From: Oxalobacteraceae sp. CFBP 8761
Lineage (GTDB): Bacteria > Pseudomonadota > Gammaproteobacteria > Burkholderiales > Burkholderiaceae_D
DNA: 64,000 nucleotides
NCBI GenBank assembly: GCA_014841595.1
Contig: JACYUE010000001.1
Span: 1,352,996 to 1,416,995, forward strand
Reading direction: 5' to 3'
Shown here in pieces: positions 1 to 9,233 of the stretch (its first letter is position 1; the number at the start of each line of letters is the position of its first letter). The position numbers and the translations under genes are program-made. The notes under the pieces were generated by a model. It had not been told where the DNA came from. It did no database searches and was given only the letters and a program-made list of their open reading frames with translations.

Positions 1-1
1 G

Positions 2-1144
2 ATGATCCCGTTCCTGCGCGAGCAGTTCGGTAATCCTGCGTCGCGCAGCCACGCCTACGGCTGGAACGCCGAAGCGGCCGTCGAAGAAGCACGCGGCCAC
101 GTTGCCGCGATCATCGGCGCCGATCCGCGCGAAATCGTCTGGACCTCGGGCGCGACCGAAAGCAACAACCTGGCGATCAAGGGCGCGGCCCAGTTCTACA
201 AGACCAAGGGCAAGCACATCATCACGGTGAAAACCGAGCACAAGGCCGTGCTGGACACCGTGCGCGAACTCGAACGCGTCGGCTTCGAAGCGACCTACCT
301 CGAGCCGCAAGCCAATGGCCTGATCACCGTCGAGCAGCTGGCAGCGGCAATCCGCCCTGACACGATCCTGGTGTCGGTCATGTTCGTGAACAACGAAATC
401 GGCGTCGTGCAACCGATCGCCGAAATCGGCGAACTGCTGCGCTCGAAGGGCATCATCTTCCACTGCGACGCAGCCCAGGCTGTCGGCAAGGTCGAGATCA
501 ACCTCGAAGTCCTGAAGGTCGACCTGATGACCTTCACCGCGCACAAGGCCTATGGCCCGAAAGGCATCGGCGCGCTGTACGTGCGTCGCAAGCCGCGCGT
601 GCGCCTCGAAGCGCAGATGCACGGTGGCGGTCACGAGCGCGGCATGCGTTCGGGCACGCTGCCGACGCACCAGATCGTCGGCATGGGCGAAGCCTTCCGC
701 CTGGCCAAGGTCGAGATGGACAGCGAGCTGGCGCGCGTGCGCGCACTGCGCGATCGCCTGGCCCGTGGCCTGATGGAGATCGAAGAAGTCTATATCAACG
801 GCGACATGGACCACCGCGTGCCGCATAACCTGAACGTCTCGTTCAACTATGTCGAAGGCGAGTCCCTGATCATGGCGATCAAGGATCTGGCCGTGTCGTC
901 CGGTTCGGCCTGCACCTCGGCCAGCCTGGAACCATCGTACGTGCTGCGCGCCCTGGGCCGCAGCGACGAGCTGGCGCACAGCTCGATCCGCTTCTCGATT
1001 GGCCGCTTCACGACCGAAGAAGAAATTGATTTTGCCGTCAACCTGCTCAAGAGCAAAGTTGGCAAGCTGCGTGAACTGTCGCCGCTGTGGGACATGTTCA
1101 AGGACGGGATCGACATCAGCTCGATCCAGTGGGCTGCACACTGA
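2..1144 (+). CDS. iscS: cysteine desulfurase IscS, 5' end cut by the window
   Basis: PLP enzyme that takes sulfur from cysteine and hands it as a persulfide to the scaffold IscU. The first visible residue corresponds to about residue 25-30 of full IscS, so the true start lies left of the window; the internal ATG at base 2 is not the start. The PLP lysine sits in AHKAYGPKG (visible residue 182) and the mobile-loop cysteine in [11 protein letters not shown] (residue 304), both typical of IscS. The gene heads the run iscS-iscU-iscA-hscB-hscA-fdx, with iscU starting 47 bases after its stop. An iscR regulator, if present, would lie upstream and cannot be seen. Confidence 0.97.
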   Translation: MIPFLREQFGNPASRSHAYGWNAEAAVEEARGHVAAIIGADPREIVWTSGATESNNLAIKGAAQFYKTKGKHIITVKTEHKAVLDTVRELERVGFEATYLEPQANGLITVEQLAAAIRPDTILVSVMFVNNEIGVVQPIAEIGELLRSKGIIFHCDAAQAVGKVEINLEVLKVDLMTFTAHKAYGPKGIGALYVRRKPRVRLEAQMHGGGHERGMRSGTLPTHQIVGMGEAFRLAKVEMDSELARVRALRDRLARGLMEIEEVYINGDMDHRVPHNLNVSFNYVEGESLIMAIKDLAVSSGSACTSASLEPSYVLRALGRSDELAHSSIRFSIGRFTTEEEIDFAVNLLKSKVGKLRELSPLWDMFKDGIDISSIQWAAH

Positions 1145-1191
1145 TCTGCTCATACCGAGCGCGCATTTTCTAAACATACTGGAGCATCACC

Positions 1192-1587
1192 ATGGCATAT
1201 TCGGACAAAGTACTGGACCACTACGAAAACCCACGCAACGTCGGCGCGTTCGACAAGGGCGACGATGACATCGGCACCGGCATGGTCGGCGCGCCGGCCT
1301 GCGGCGACGTCATGAAGCTGCAGATCAAGGTCAACGACCAGGGTCTGATCGAAGACGCAAAGTTCAAGACGTATGGCTGCGGTTCGGCCATCGCATCGAG
1401 CTCGCTGATCACCGAGTGGGTCAAGGGCAAGAGCCTGGACGAAGCACTGGCCATCAAGAACACGCAGATCGCCGAAGAGCTGGCACTGCCGCCGGTCAAG
1501 ATCCACTGCTCGATCCTGGCAGAAGACGCGATCAAGGCCGCTGTGGCCGACTACAAGGCAAAGCACGCCGACAAAGCAGCAGCGTAA
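1192..1587 (+). CDS. iscU: iron-sulfur cluster scaffold protein IscU
   Basis: Scaffold on which [2Fe-2S] clusters are built from IscS sulfur before transfer to apoproteins. At 131 residues it has the normal family length. The three cluster-binding cysteines are in place: C37 (PACGD), C63 (YGCGSAI) and C106 (KIHCS), with Asp39 beside the first. The LPPVK motif recognised by the chaperone HscA is at 99-103, consistent with hscA downstream. The ATG is preceded by GGAG about 8 bases upstream. Cytoplasmic, second gene of the visible isc operon. Confidence 0.98.
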   Translation: MAYSDKVLDHYENPRNVGAFDKGDDDIGTGMVGAPACGDVMKLQIKVNDQGLIEDAKFKTYGCGSAIASSSLITEWVKGKSLDEALAIKNTQIAEELALPPVKIHCSILAEDAIKAAVADYKAKHADKAAA

Positions 1588-1621
1588 TTCCTGGAATAGA
1601 ACAGAGCTGGAGAAGCACAAC

Positions 1622-1945
1622 ATGGCAATCACCCTGACCGAAAAAGCTGCAAAGCACGTCAACCGTTACCTCGAACGCCGGGGCAAGGGCATTGGCTTGC
1701 GTTTCGGTGTGCGCACCACCGGCTGCTCCGGCCTGGCCTACAAGCTCGAGTACGTCGATGAAAGCGCCAATGAAGACAGCGTCTTCGAATCGCATGGCGT
1801 GCAGGTATTCGTTGATCCGAAAAGCCTGCCGTACATCGACGGCACCGAGCTCGATTTCGCCCGCGAAGGCCTCAACGAGGGCTTCCGCTTCAATAATCCG
1901 AACGTCAAGGACAATTGCGGCTGCGGCGAGAGCTTCCGCATCTGA
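1622..1945 (+). CDS. iscA: A-type iron-sulfur carrier IscA
   Basis: A-type carrier of the HesB/IscA family that accepts or delivers Fe-S clusters or iron. The 107-residue protein has the three invariant cysteines: C35 in TTGCSGLAY, and C99 and C101 in the C-terminal NCGCGESF motif. It starts 34 bases after iscU with a GGAG ribosome site and stops 6 bases before hscB, so it is certainly in the isc operon. Nothing unusual is visible. Confidence 0.97.
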   Translation: MAITLTEKAAKHVNRYLERRGKGIGLRFGVRTTGCSGLAYKLEYVDESANEDSVFESHGVQVFVDPKSLPYIDGTELDFAREGLNEGFRFNNPNVKDNCGCGESFRI

Positions 1946-1951
1946 TCGCGC

Positions 1952-2467
1952 ATGCAGAATCACTTCGAACTGTTTCAACTGCCGGCCCGTTTCGAGGTCG
2001 ATCAGAGCGCTCTGGATGCCGCCTACCGCGAGATCCAGGGCCGCGTGCATCCTGACCGGTTCGTCGGCAGCAGCGACGGCGAAAAACGCGTGGCCATGCA
2101 ATGGGCGACGCGCGCCAACGACGCCTACCAGACCCTGCGCAACCCGCAAAAGCGCGCGCAGTATCTGTGCGAGCTGAACGGCGTCGACCTGCAGACCGAA
2201 TCGAATACCGCGATGCCCACTGCGTTCCTGATGCAGCAGATGGAATGGCGCGAAGAACTCGGCGATGCACGTGCGGGCAAAGATGCCGCCGCGCTCGACG
2301 CGCTCGATGCGCAGGTGCGCGCCGAACGCAAGCAGATGCTGGTCACCGTAGGCCAGCAGCTCGATGCGGGCGACTACGCCGCTGCCGCACAGGGCGTGCG
2401 CTCGCTGATGTTCCTCGACAAGTTCGGCGACGAAGTGCAGTACGCCTTCGAAGCGATCGAGGCATAA
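1952..2467 (+). CDS. hscB: Fe-S co-chaperone HscB (J-domain protein)
   Basis: J-type co-chaperone that brings IscU to HscA and stimulates its ATPase. The N-terminal J domain (about residues 1-75) carries the HPD tripeptide at 33-35 in RVHPDRF. The C-terminal part (about 90-171) is the helical IscU-binding domain. The length of 171 residues matches the family. The gene follows iscA by 6 bases and is followed by a 130-base gap before hscA, longer than the other gaps in the operon. Confidence 0.96.
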   Translation: MQNHFELFQLPARFEVDQSALDAAYREIQGRVHPDRFVGSSDGEKRVAMQWATRANDAYQTLRNPQKRAQYLCELNGVDLQTESNTAMPTAFLMQQMEWREELGDARAGKDAAALDALDAQVRAERKQMLVTVGQQLDAGDYAAAAQGVRSLMFLDKFGDEVQYAFEAIEA

Positions 2468-2536
2468 CCTTCCTGCACTTCACCGTGGGCGGCAGCGTCG
2501 TCCACGCCACGTCACGCAACGCCACGCTATTCCGGC

Positions 2537-2558
2537 CGGACGCGTAAAATAGCGTCCG
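2537..2558. promoter_or_regulatory. inverted repeat in the hscB-hscA gap
   Basis: Arms CGGACGC (2537-2543) and GCGTCCG (2552-2558) enclose an 8-base AT-rich loop that includes TAAAAT, a fair -10 element. No good -35 is seen 17 bases upstream. It could be an mRNA hairpin between hscB and hscA, or part of an internal promoter. There is no T-run, so it is not a terminator. Confidence 0.3.
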
Positions 2559-2597
2559 CACCATCCCGGCACGCAAAATAACACTGGTATCACGACT

Positions 2598-4487
2598 ATG
2601 GCACTCCTCCAAATCGCCGAACCCGGCATGTCCACCGCCCCGCACCAGCACCGCCTGGCCGTGGGCATCGACCTGGGCACCACCAATTCGCTCGTTGCCA
2701 CCGTTCGCAGCGGCATCCCCGAAGTGCTCAGCGACGAGGAGGGCCGCTCGCTGCTGCCGTCGATCGTGCGCTACCTGGATAACGGCCACGCGCATATCGG
2801 CCACAAGGCGCGCGCGCACCAGACCACCGACCCGAAGAACACGATCGTCTCGGTCAAGCGCTTCATGGGCCGTGGCCTCAAAGACATTACGCACGCAGAA
2901 AACCTGCCGTACGACTTCGTCGATGGCGAGGGCATGGTCCAGCTGAACACCGTCGCGGGCGTGAAAAGCCCCGTTGAAATCTCGGCCCAGATCCTGGCCA
3001 CGCTGCGCCAGCGCGCCGAAGATTCGCTGGGCGACGACCTGGTCGGTGCCGTGATCACGGTGCCGGCGTACTTCGACGATGCACAGCGCCAGGCAACCAA
3101 GGATGCGGCCCAGCTGGCCGGCCTGAACGTCCTGCGCTTGCTGTCCGAGCCGACCGCGGCTGCCATTGCGTACGGTCTCGACCAGGGCAAGGAAGGCGTG
3201 TACGCCGTCTACGATCTGGGCGGCGGCACCTTCGACATCTCGATCCTCAAGCTGTCAAAAGGCGTGTTCGAAGTGCTGTCGACCGGTGGCGATTCGGCCC
3301 TGGGCGGCGACGATTTCGACCATCGCCTGTTCTGCTGGATCATGGAAAAAGCGCGCCTGGCGCCGCTGTCGGACCAGGATACCGCGACGCTGATGGTCAA
3401 GGCCCGCCAGGCCAAGGAACTGCTGTCGACGAACGAAGAAACGACGATCGAGGCAATCCTGAAGTCGGGCGAGCTGGTGCAGGTGACGATCACGGCCAGC
3501 GAGTTCGTCGAGATCACCAAGCACCTGGTCGGCAAGACGATGAATGCGATCCGCAAGGCGATGCGCGACGCCGACACGAGCGTTGAGGACGTCGACGGCG
3601 TGGTGATGGTCGGCGGCGCGACGCGCATGCCGCATGTGCGCCGGGCAGTGTCGGAATTCTTCCAGACCATCCCGCACGCCAATATCGACCCGGACCGCGT
3701 CGTGGCGCTGGGCGCGGCGATCCAGGCCAATCTGCTGGCCGGCAACCGCGCTGATGGCGAAGACTGGCTGCTGCTGGACGTGACCCCGCTGTCGCTGGGC
3801 ATCGAGACGATGGGTGGCCTGGTCGAAAAGATCATTCCGCGCAACTCGACGATCCCGGTCGCGCGCGCGCAGGAATTCACGACCTTCAAGGATGGCCAGA
3901 CGGCGCTGGCAGTGCACGTGGTGCAGGGCGAGCGCGAGCTGGTGTCGGACTGCCGCTCGCTGGCGCGCTTCGAGCTGCGCGGCATCCCGCCGATGGCGGC
4001 CGGTGCAGCGCGCATCCGCGTGACCTATCAGGTCGACGCCGATGGCTTGCTGGCGGTGGCCGCGCGCGAAATGCGCTCGGGCGTCGAAGCATCGATCACG
4101 GTCAAGCCGTCGTACGGCCTGGCCGACGATCAGGTGGCGCGCATGCTGCAGGATTCGTACACGTCGGCCTCGAGCGACATGCAGATGCGCGCACTGCGCG
4201 AAGAGCAGGTCGAAGCCGAGCGCATCCTGCTGGCAACGCAGTCGGCGCTCGACAGCGATACCGATCTGCTCTCACCTGACGAGCAGGCCGCCATTGCCGG
4301 GCAGTTGCAAATGGTGCGCGATGCGGTGGCGATGTCGAACGACACGACGCTCGAACCGGGCCTGCGCCAGAACGTGGTGCACGATGCGGTCCAGGCGCTG
4401 GCGCACGGCACCGAAGAATTCGCGGCGCGCCGCATGGACAAGAGCGTGCGCAAGGCCTTGTCGGGCAAGTCGCTGGACGAAATCTGA
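2598..4487 (+). CDS. hscA: Fe-S assembly chaperone HscA (Hsp70 family)
   Basis: Specialised Hsp70 that binds the LPPVK motif of IscU and drives cluster release with HscB. Of 629 residues, about 20-400 are the actin-like ATPase (GIDLGTTNS phosphate loop near 23-31; DLGGGTFD motif near residue 207) and about 400-520 the substrate-binding beta domain, with a helical lid beyond. The start MALLQI is the conserved HscA start even though a second ATG follows ten codons later and no strong ribosome site precedes it. It lies 130 bases after hscB and 42 bases before fdx. Confidence 0.96.
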   Translation: MALLQIAEPGMSTAPHQHRLAVGIDLGTTNSLVATVRSGIPEVLSDEEGRSLLPSIVRYLDNGHAHIGHKARAHQTTDPKNTIVSVKRFMGRGLKDITHAENLPYDFVDGEGMVQLNTVAGVKSPVEISAQILATLRQRAEDSLGDDLVGAVITVPAYFDDAQRQATKDAAQLAGLNVLRLLSEPTAAAIAYGLDQGKEGVYAVYDLGGGTFDISILKLSKGVFEVLSTGGDSALGGDDFDHRLFCWIMEKARLAPLSDQDTATLMVKARQAKELLSTNEETTIEAILKSGELVQVTITASEFVEITKHLVGKTMNAIRKAMRDADTSVEDVDGVVMVGGATRMPHVRRAVSEFFQTIPHANIDPDRVVALGAAIQANLLAGNRADGEDWLLLDVTPLSLGIETMGGLVEKIIPRNSTIPVARAQEFTTFKDGQTALAVHVVQGERELVSDCRSLARFELRGIPPMAAGAARIRVTYQVDADGLLAVAAREMRSGVEASITVKPSYGLADDQVARMLQDSYTSASSDMQMRALREEQVEAERILLATQSALDSDTDLLSPDEQAAIAGQLQMVRDAVAMSNDTTLEPGLRQNVVHDAVQALAHGTEEFAARRMDKSVRKALSGKSLDEI

Positions 4488-4529
4488 TCTGCACAGCGCA
4501 AACTACAACAATCAACCGAGGTAACCCAA

Positions 4530-4871
4530 GTGCCACAAATCGTCATCCTTCCCCATCCCGTGCTGTGCCCAGAAGGCGCCGTGCTTGACGCGCCAAGCGG
4601 CAAATCGGTCTGCGACGTCCTGCTCGAAAACGACATCGACATCGAACACGCCTGCGACCGCGTCTGCGCCTGCACCACCTGCCACGTGATCGTGCGCGAA
4701 GGTTTCAATTCGCTGAACGAACAGCAGGAGCAGGAAGAAGACATGCTCGACAAGGCCTGGGGCCTGGAGCCCAATTCGCGCCTGTCGTGCCAGGCGATCG
4801 TCGCCGACGAAGACCTCGTCGTCGAGATCCCGAAGTACACGATCAATCACGCCGCTGAAAAGAACCACTGA
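4530..4871 (+). CDS. fdx: ISC-type [2Fe-2S] ferredoxin
   Basis: Adrenodoxin-type ferredoxin that supplies electrons for cluster assembly. It starts at GTG behind an AGGT-like ribosome site. Cluster ligands are C42, C48 and C51 (C-x5-C-x2-C in ACDRVCACTTC) with the fourth at C87 in RLSCQAI; an extra cysteine, C46, lies inside the loop. The length, 113 residues, is normal. In many proteobacteria iscX follows fdx; here an unrelated methyltransferase-like gene follows 5 bases later. Confidence 0.96.
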   Translation: MPQIVILPHPVLCPEGAVLDAPSGKSVCDVLLENDIDIEHACDRVCACTTCHVIVREGFNSLNEQQEQEEDMLDKAWGLEPNSRLSCQAIVADEDLVVEIPKYTINHAAEKNH

Positions 4872-4876
4872 TCTTC

Positions 4877-5761
4877 ATGAAGCGTGTCGAGAACGTCAAG
4901 AAAGCCCCGGCCGCTCCGGAGCTGCCACCCGAGGTTCGCCCGGGCCAGTCGATCGAGCTGCTCAAAGAGCTGCACATCCTGACCCGTGACGGCAAGTTGA
5001 ACCAGGACAGCCGCCGCAAGCTCAAGCAGGTCTACCACCTGTACAACTTCATCGAGCCGCTGCTGCGCGATGTGCAGGCGGACAAGGGCAGCGTGTCGCT
5101 GGTCGACCATGGCGCCGGCAAATCCTACCTCGGCTTCATCCTGTACGATCTGTTCGTGAAAGCCCAAACCGAGGGTTCGCACATCTACGGCATCGAGACG
5201 CGCGAAGAGCTGGTCACCAAATCGACCGAGCTGGCCGCGCGCCTGGGTTTCAAGGGCATGTCGTTCCTGCCACTGTCGGTGGCCGAATCGACCACGTCGA
5301 GTGCGTTGCCGGAAACAATCGACATCGTCACGGCGCTGCACGCCTGCAATACCGCCACCGATGACGCCATCGACTTCGCGCTCAAGAAGAACGCGAAGCA
5401 CATGGTGCTGGTGCCGTGCTGCCAGGCCGAAGTCGCCACTGTCCTGCGCAAGAACAAGGGCAAGGACGTGAAACGCAGCGCGCTGACCGAAATCTGGCGC
5501 CACCCGATCCACACGCGCGAATTCGGCAGCCAGATCACCAATGTGCTGCGCTGCCTGCAGCTCGAGGCGCATGGCTACCAGGTCACCGTGACCGAGCTGG
5601 TGGGCTGGGAGCACTCGATGAAGAACGAACTGATCATCGCCACCTACAAGAACCTGCCGCGCCGTCGCCCGACCGAACGCCTGCACGAGGTGCTGGGTGA
5701 ACTGGGCCTGGCAGAAATGACCGAACGTTTCTACGCCCCACAAGCCGCCACCACGGAGTGA
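4877..5761 (+). CDS. class I SAM-dependent methyltransferase-like protein
   Basis: 294-residue cytoplasmic protein. Residues from about 75 contain [14 protein letters not shown], a glycine-rich loop like methyltransferase motif I, followed by an acidic residue in GIETREEL that could hold the SAM ribose. The VPCCQAEV segment near 180 is typical of this methyltransferase subgroup. The substrate cannot be told from the sequence. It starts 5 bases after fdx and overlaps the leader of the next gene, so it is probably co-transcribed with the isc genes. It occupies the place where iscX would be expected, which does not prove an Fe-S role. Confidence 0.75.
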   Translation: MKRVENVKKAPAAPELPPEVRPGQSIELLKELHILTRDGKLNQDSRRKLKQVYHLYNFIEPLLRDVQADKGSVSLVDHGAGKSYLGFILYDLFVKAQTEGSHIYGIETREELVTKSTELAARLGFKGMSFLPLSVAESTTSSALPETIDIVTALHACNTATDDAIDFALKKNAKHMVLVPCCQAEVATVLRKNKGKDVKRSALTEIWRHPIHTREFGSQITNVLRCLQLEAHGYQVTVTELVGWEHSMKNELIIATYKNLPRRRPTERLHEVLGELGLAEMTERFYAPQAATTE

Positions 5762-5769
5762 CAACAAGC

Positions 5770-6804
5770 ATGAGCGACAACACGCAAGGCTGGATCGACC
5801 TGCGCAGCGACACGGTGACGCAGCCAAGCGCCGCGATGCGCGCCACGATGGTGGCTGCGGGCGTCGGCGACGATGTGTATGGCGATGACCCTACCGTCAA
5901 CCGCCTGCAGGATTACGCGGCGGAGCTGTTCGGTTACGAGGCCGGCATGTTCGCCCCGAGCGGCACGCAGACCAATCTGATCGCCCTGATGACGCACTGC
6001 GGCCGCGGCGACGAATACCTGGTCGGCCAGGAAGCGCACACCTACAAATACGAAGGCGGCGGCGCCGCAGTGCTGGGCAGCATCCAGCCGCAGCCAATCG
6101 CCAACCAGCCGGACGGCTCGATCCTGCTTGCCGATATCGAGGCATACATCAAGCCCGACGACATGCACTTCGCGCGTACGCGCCTGCTGGCGCTGGAAAA
6201 CACGATCGGCGGCCGTGTGCTGAGCCAGGAGTACGTGGCTGCGGCCACGACGCTGGCCCACGAGAAGGGCCTGGCCACGCACCTGGACGGCGCGCGCATC
6301 TGCAATGCCGCCGTCAAGCAGGGCATCAGCCTGGCGGACGCCGTCAAGGGCTTCGACACCGTCTCGGTGTGCATGTCCAAGGGCCTGGGCGCACCGGTCG
6401 GCTCAGTGCTGCTGGGTCCGAAAGCCTTCATCGAGCAGGGCAAGCGCTGGCGCAAGATGCTGGGTGGCGGCATGCGCCAGGCCGGCGTGATCGCCGCTGC
6501 CGCGCACTACGCGCTCGAACACAATGTCGCGCTGCTGGCGCAGGACCATGACAACGCCGCCGAACTGGCGCGCGGCCTGGCCCTGATCCCGGCGCTCACC
6601 GTCAGCACCCCGCAAACGAATATCTTCTGGATCGACGTGCCGGCTGGCGCCTGCGCACCGCTGCGCGCGGCGCTCGAACGGGCGCAGATCCGCGCCACGG
6701 TCGGCCCCAGAATGCGTCTCGTGACGCACCTCGATGTCTCCGCGCGCGACGTACAGCGCACGGTCGACGTCTTCACCGCATTTTTTACTGATTGGCGTGC
6801 ATGA
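5770..6804 (+). CDS. ltaE: low-specificity L-threonine aldolase
   Basis: PLP-dependent fold type I enzyme that splits L-threonine and L-allo-threonine into glycine and acetaldehyde. The N-terminus has the family signature LRSDTVTQP. The PLP lysine is K204 in [12 protein letters not shown], and [10 protein letters not shown] (about 171-180) supplies the PLP-contacting aspartate and arginine. I choose ATG 5770 (344 residues) over the in-frame GTG at 5758, because a GGAG lies 11 bases upstream of 5770 and the GTG would overlap the preceding stop. Its stop overlaps the next start as ATGA. Confidence 0.93.
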   Translation: MSDNTQGWIDLRSDTVTQPSAAMRATMVAAGVGDDVYGDDPTVNRLQDYAAELFGYEAGMFAPSGTQTNLIALMTHCGRGDEYLVGQEAHTYKYEGGGAAVLGSIQPQPIANQPDGSILLADIEAYIKPDDMHFARTRLLALENTIGGRVLSQEYVAAATTLAHEKGLATHLDGARICNAAVKQGISLADAVKGFDTVSVCMSKGLGAPVGSVLLGPKAFIEQGKRWRKMLGGGMRQAGVIAAAAHYALEHNVALLAQDHDNAAELARGLALIPALTVSTPQTNIFWIDVPAGACAPLRAALERAQIRATVGPRMRLVTHLDVSARDVQRTVDVFTAFFTDWRA

Positions 6805-7490
6805 CAACTGAAGAAGCAATCCGCCTGGCCAAGCGCGTGGCCGACGTGGCAGGGTGCTCGCGCGCCGATGCCGAGCGTTATATTGCCGGCGGCTGGGTCA
6901 GCGTCGACGGCGCCGTGGCCGAAGATCCCGCCACCCGCGTCACGCCGGAGCAAAAGGTCGAGCTGCTGCCGGGTGCAACGCCGGTCGAACCGGACCCGGT
7001 AACGATCCTGATGCACAAGCCGGCCGGCATGGAAATCGAGGCGGCGCTCGCGAGCATCACCGCCGAGAACCAGGTGCTGGAACACGGGCGCGGCAAGCCG
7101 TTTCTGCGCCGGCACCTGTTCAAGACCACGGCCGCCACGCCGCTGGAAACCATGGCCTCGGGCCTGATCGTGTTCAGCCAGGATTTCCGCGTGATCCGCA
7201 AGCTGGTCGACGATGCCTCGCGCAACGAGTCTGAATACGTCGTCGAGGTCGACGGCCAGATCGCCGACAATGGTATGGCCAAACTCGGGCGCATGTTCAA
7301 GGCCAGCTGGCAAAGCGAGCAGCGCCTGCGCATCGCCGGCAAGAACATCCAGCGTGGCCAGATCGAGCGCTTGTGCGGCGACGTGGGCCTGCGCGTGACG
7401 GCATTGCGCCGCCTGCGCATCGGCCGCATCTCGATGGGCCCGATGCCGGCCGGCGGCTGGCGCTTCCTGCGCGACACCGACCAGTTCTGA
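6801..7490 (+). CDS. RNA pseudouridine synthase-like protein with S4 domain and altered catalytic motif
   Basis: 229 residues, starting at an ATGA overlap with ltaE. Residues about 5-60 are an S4 RNA-binding domain (ADVAGCSRADAERYI, GGWVSVDG). The rest resembles the RsuA/RluF pseudouridine synthase domain up to its C-terminal GLRVTALRRLRIGRISMG segment. The catalytic motif, normally GRLDxxTxGL, reads PLETMASGL here, so the catalytic aspartate is replaced by glutamate and the preceding arginine by proline. It may be inactive as an enzyme and act as an RNA-binding protein, or belong to a diverged subfamily. Homology is clear; activity is not. Confidence 0.78.
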   Translation: MTTEEAIRLAKRVADVAGCSRADAERYIAGGWVSVDGAVAEDPATRVTPEQKVELLPGATPVEPDPVTILMHKPAGMEIEAALASITAENQVLEHGRGKPFLRRHLFKTTAATPLETMASGLIVFSQDFRVIRKLVDDASRNESEYVVEVDGQIADNGMAKLGRMFKASWQSEQRLRIAGKNIQRGQIERLCGDVGLRVTALRRLRIGRISMGPMPAGGWRFLRDTDQF

Positions 7491-7517
7491 TCCGGTGACG
7501 GGGAACGTGTTGATGAC

Positions 7518-7551
7518 ATGTCATGCTGCTGTCATCGGCGCGTCCTATGCT
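7518..7551 (+). promoter_or_regulatory. Pho box and -10 element (predicted PhoB-dependent promoter)
   Basis: Two direct repeats, ATGTCAT (7518-7524) and CTGTCAT (7529-7535), are separated by 4 bases, matching the 11-base period and CTGTCAT consensus of PhoB boxes. A -10 like TATGCT (7546-7551) follows 10 bases after the second repeat, the spacing seen at PhoB-activated promoters, and no sigma-70 -35 is present. Transcription would start near 7558, 26 bases before the ATG at 7584. Confidence 0.7.
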
Positions 7552-7583
7552 GGCGGTTTTTCATCCCTGGAAAACCGACCATC

Positions 7584-9233
7584 ATGCTGCACCGCGCCCC
7601 TGCTGCCCCTGCTACTTCCCGCTACCTTCCGATGATTGCCTCGATTGCGCTGGCCTGCACGCTTGCTGCCTGCGGCGGCGATCATGACGATGAACCGACG
7701 CCCACCACACTGACGCTGGAAAAAATCGGCAGCTACAACGGCGGCGCCGTTGGTGCGGCCGAGATCACCGCCTACGATGCGGCCAGCAAGCGCCTGTTCG
7801 TCGTCAACGGCGCGAATGGCACGGTCGACGTGCTGGACCTGAGCGCACCGACTGCGCCCAAGCTGCTGGGCACGATCAGCGTGGCGGGCATCGGCAAGGC
7901 CGTCAACAGCGTCGCCGTGCATGACGGACTGGTGGCACTTGCCATCGAAGCGGCGGTCAAGACCGACCCGGGCACCGTGGCGTTCTACAATGCCGCTGAC
8001 CTCAAGCTGATCAACAGCATCAAAGTCGGCGCGCTGCCCGACATGCTCGTATTCACGCCGGATGGCAGCAAGGTGCTGGTCGCGAACGAAGGCGAGCCAA
8101 GCGGCTACGGCGTGGCCGGGACGAGCGATCCGGAAGGCGCGGTCAGCATCATCACCGTGAATCGTGGCGGCGCACCAAGTGTCGCCACCGCAGACTTTCG
8201 CAGCTTCAATGGCCAGGAAACGGCGCTGCGCGCGCAGGGCATCCGCATCTTTGGCCCCAACGCCACGGCAGCGCAGGACTTCGAGCCGGAATACATCACC
8301 GTCAGCGAAGACGGCAAGACGGCCTGGGTCACGCTGCAGGAAAACAATGCCATTGCCATCGTTGACGTCGCGAGTGCGAAGGTCACATCGATCAAGCCGC
8401 TCGGCTTCAAGGACCACAACGTCGCCGGTTTCGGTCTGGATGCGTCGGACGAAGATGGCGGCACCAATACCAACAGCGGCACGCCGGCCACGAAGATCGG
8501 TCCGCAGCCCGTCAAGGGCATGTACCTGCCGGACGCGATTGCGGGCTACACGGTCGACGGCAAGCATTACCTGCTGACCGCGAATGAGGGCGATGCCCGC
8601 GCCGACTGGCCGGGCTTCAATGAAGAGACGCGCATCCGCGCCCATTGCACGGCAGGGCTGGACCCGAGCATGTTCGCGAACCCCGGCAACGCAACGTTCG
8701 ACTCGAACCTGGGCCGCCTGCGCGTGACGACGACGCCGAATGGCGGTGGCATGACCGGCAAGAACGCCGCCGGCCAGTGCACCGAGCTGTACACGTTTGG
8801 CGGGCGTTCATTCTCGATCTGGGACACGGACATCAAGCGCGTCTACGACTCGGGCGACGAGTTCGAGCGCCGCACGAGCACGCTGCCGAACGCACGCTTC
8901 AATGCCAGCAACGACAACAACAATCTGGAAGACCGCAGTGGCTCGAAAGGCCCGGAGCCGGAAGGCGTCGTGGTCGGCAAGTTCGGCGACAAGCAGTATG
9001 CGTTTGTCGGCCTGGAGCGCATCGGCGGCGTGATGGTCTACGACATCACGAAACCGGCGTCAGCGTCGTTCGTGACCTACCTGAACACGCGTGATGGCGA
9101 CAAGGGCGACCTGGGACCGGAAGGCCTGACGTTCATCCCGGCGCACAAGTCACCGAACGGCAAGCCGTTGCTGATCGTCGGTAACGAGGTCAGCGGAACG
9201 ACTGCCGTCATGCAGGTCAATCTGACGTATTAA
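7584..9233 (+). CDS. choice-of-anchor I family lipoprotein (alkaline phosphatase-like)
   Basis: 549-residue secreted lipoprotein. The signal peptide ends in the lipobox LAAC (CTLAACGG, cysteine near residue 29). The rest is a beta-propeller-like repeat protein with choice-of-anchor I family motifs such as LVANEGEPSGYG, LTANEGDARADWP and GDLGPEGLTF. Members of this family are often annotated as alkaline phosphatases; its substrate is not evident from sequence. I prefer ATG 7584 over the upstream ATG at 7518 because the predicted promoter lies between them and a GGAAA site precedes 7584. The Pho box suggests induction by phosphate starvation. Its stop overlaps the stop of the convergent SDR gene. 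Confidence 0.85.
   Translation: MLHRAPAAPATSRYLPMIASIALACTLAACGGDHDDEPTPTTLTLEKIGSYNGGAVGAAEITAYDAASKRLFVVNGANGTVDVLDLSAPTAPKLLGTISVAGIGKAVNSVAVHDGLVALAIEAAVKTDPGTVAFYNAADLKLINSIKVGALPDMLVFTPDGSKVLVANEGEPSGYGVAGTSDPEGAVSIITVNRGGAPSVATADFRSFNGQETALRAQGIRIFGPNATAAQDFEPEYITVSEDGKTAWVTLQENNAIAIVDVASAKVTSIKPLGFKDHNVAGFGLDASDEDGGTNTNSGTPATKIGPQPVKGMYLPDAIAGYTVDGKHYLLTANEGDARADWPGFNEETRIRAHCTAGLDPSMFANPGNATFDSNLGRLRVTTTPNGGGMTGKNAAGQCTELYTFGGRSFSIWDTDIKRVYDSGDEFERRTSTLPNARFNASNDNNNLEDRSGSKGPEPEGVVVGKFGDKQYAFVGLERIGGVMVYDITKPASASFVTYLNTRDGDKGDLGPEGLTFIPAHKSPNGKPLLIVGNEVSGTTAVMQVNLTY

Noticed and set aside
7518..7583. A longer start of the choice-of-anchor protein at ATG 7518
   Set aside because: The extra 22 residues are Cys-rich and precede the real signal peptide, and the Pho box and -10 lie within them, so they would not be transcribed.
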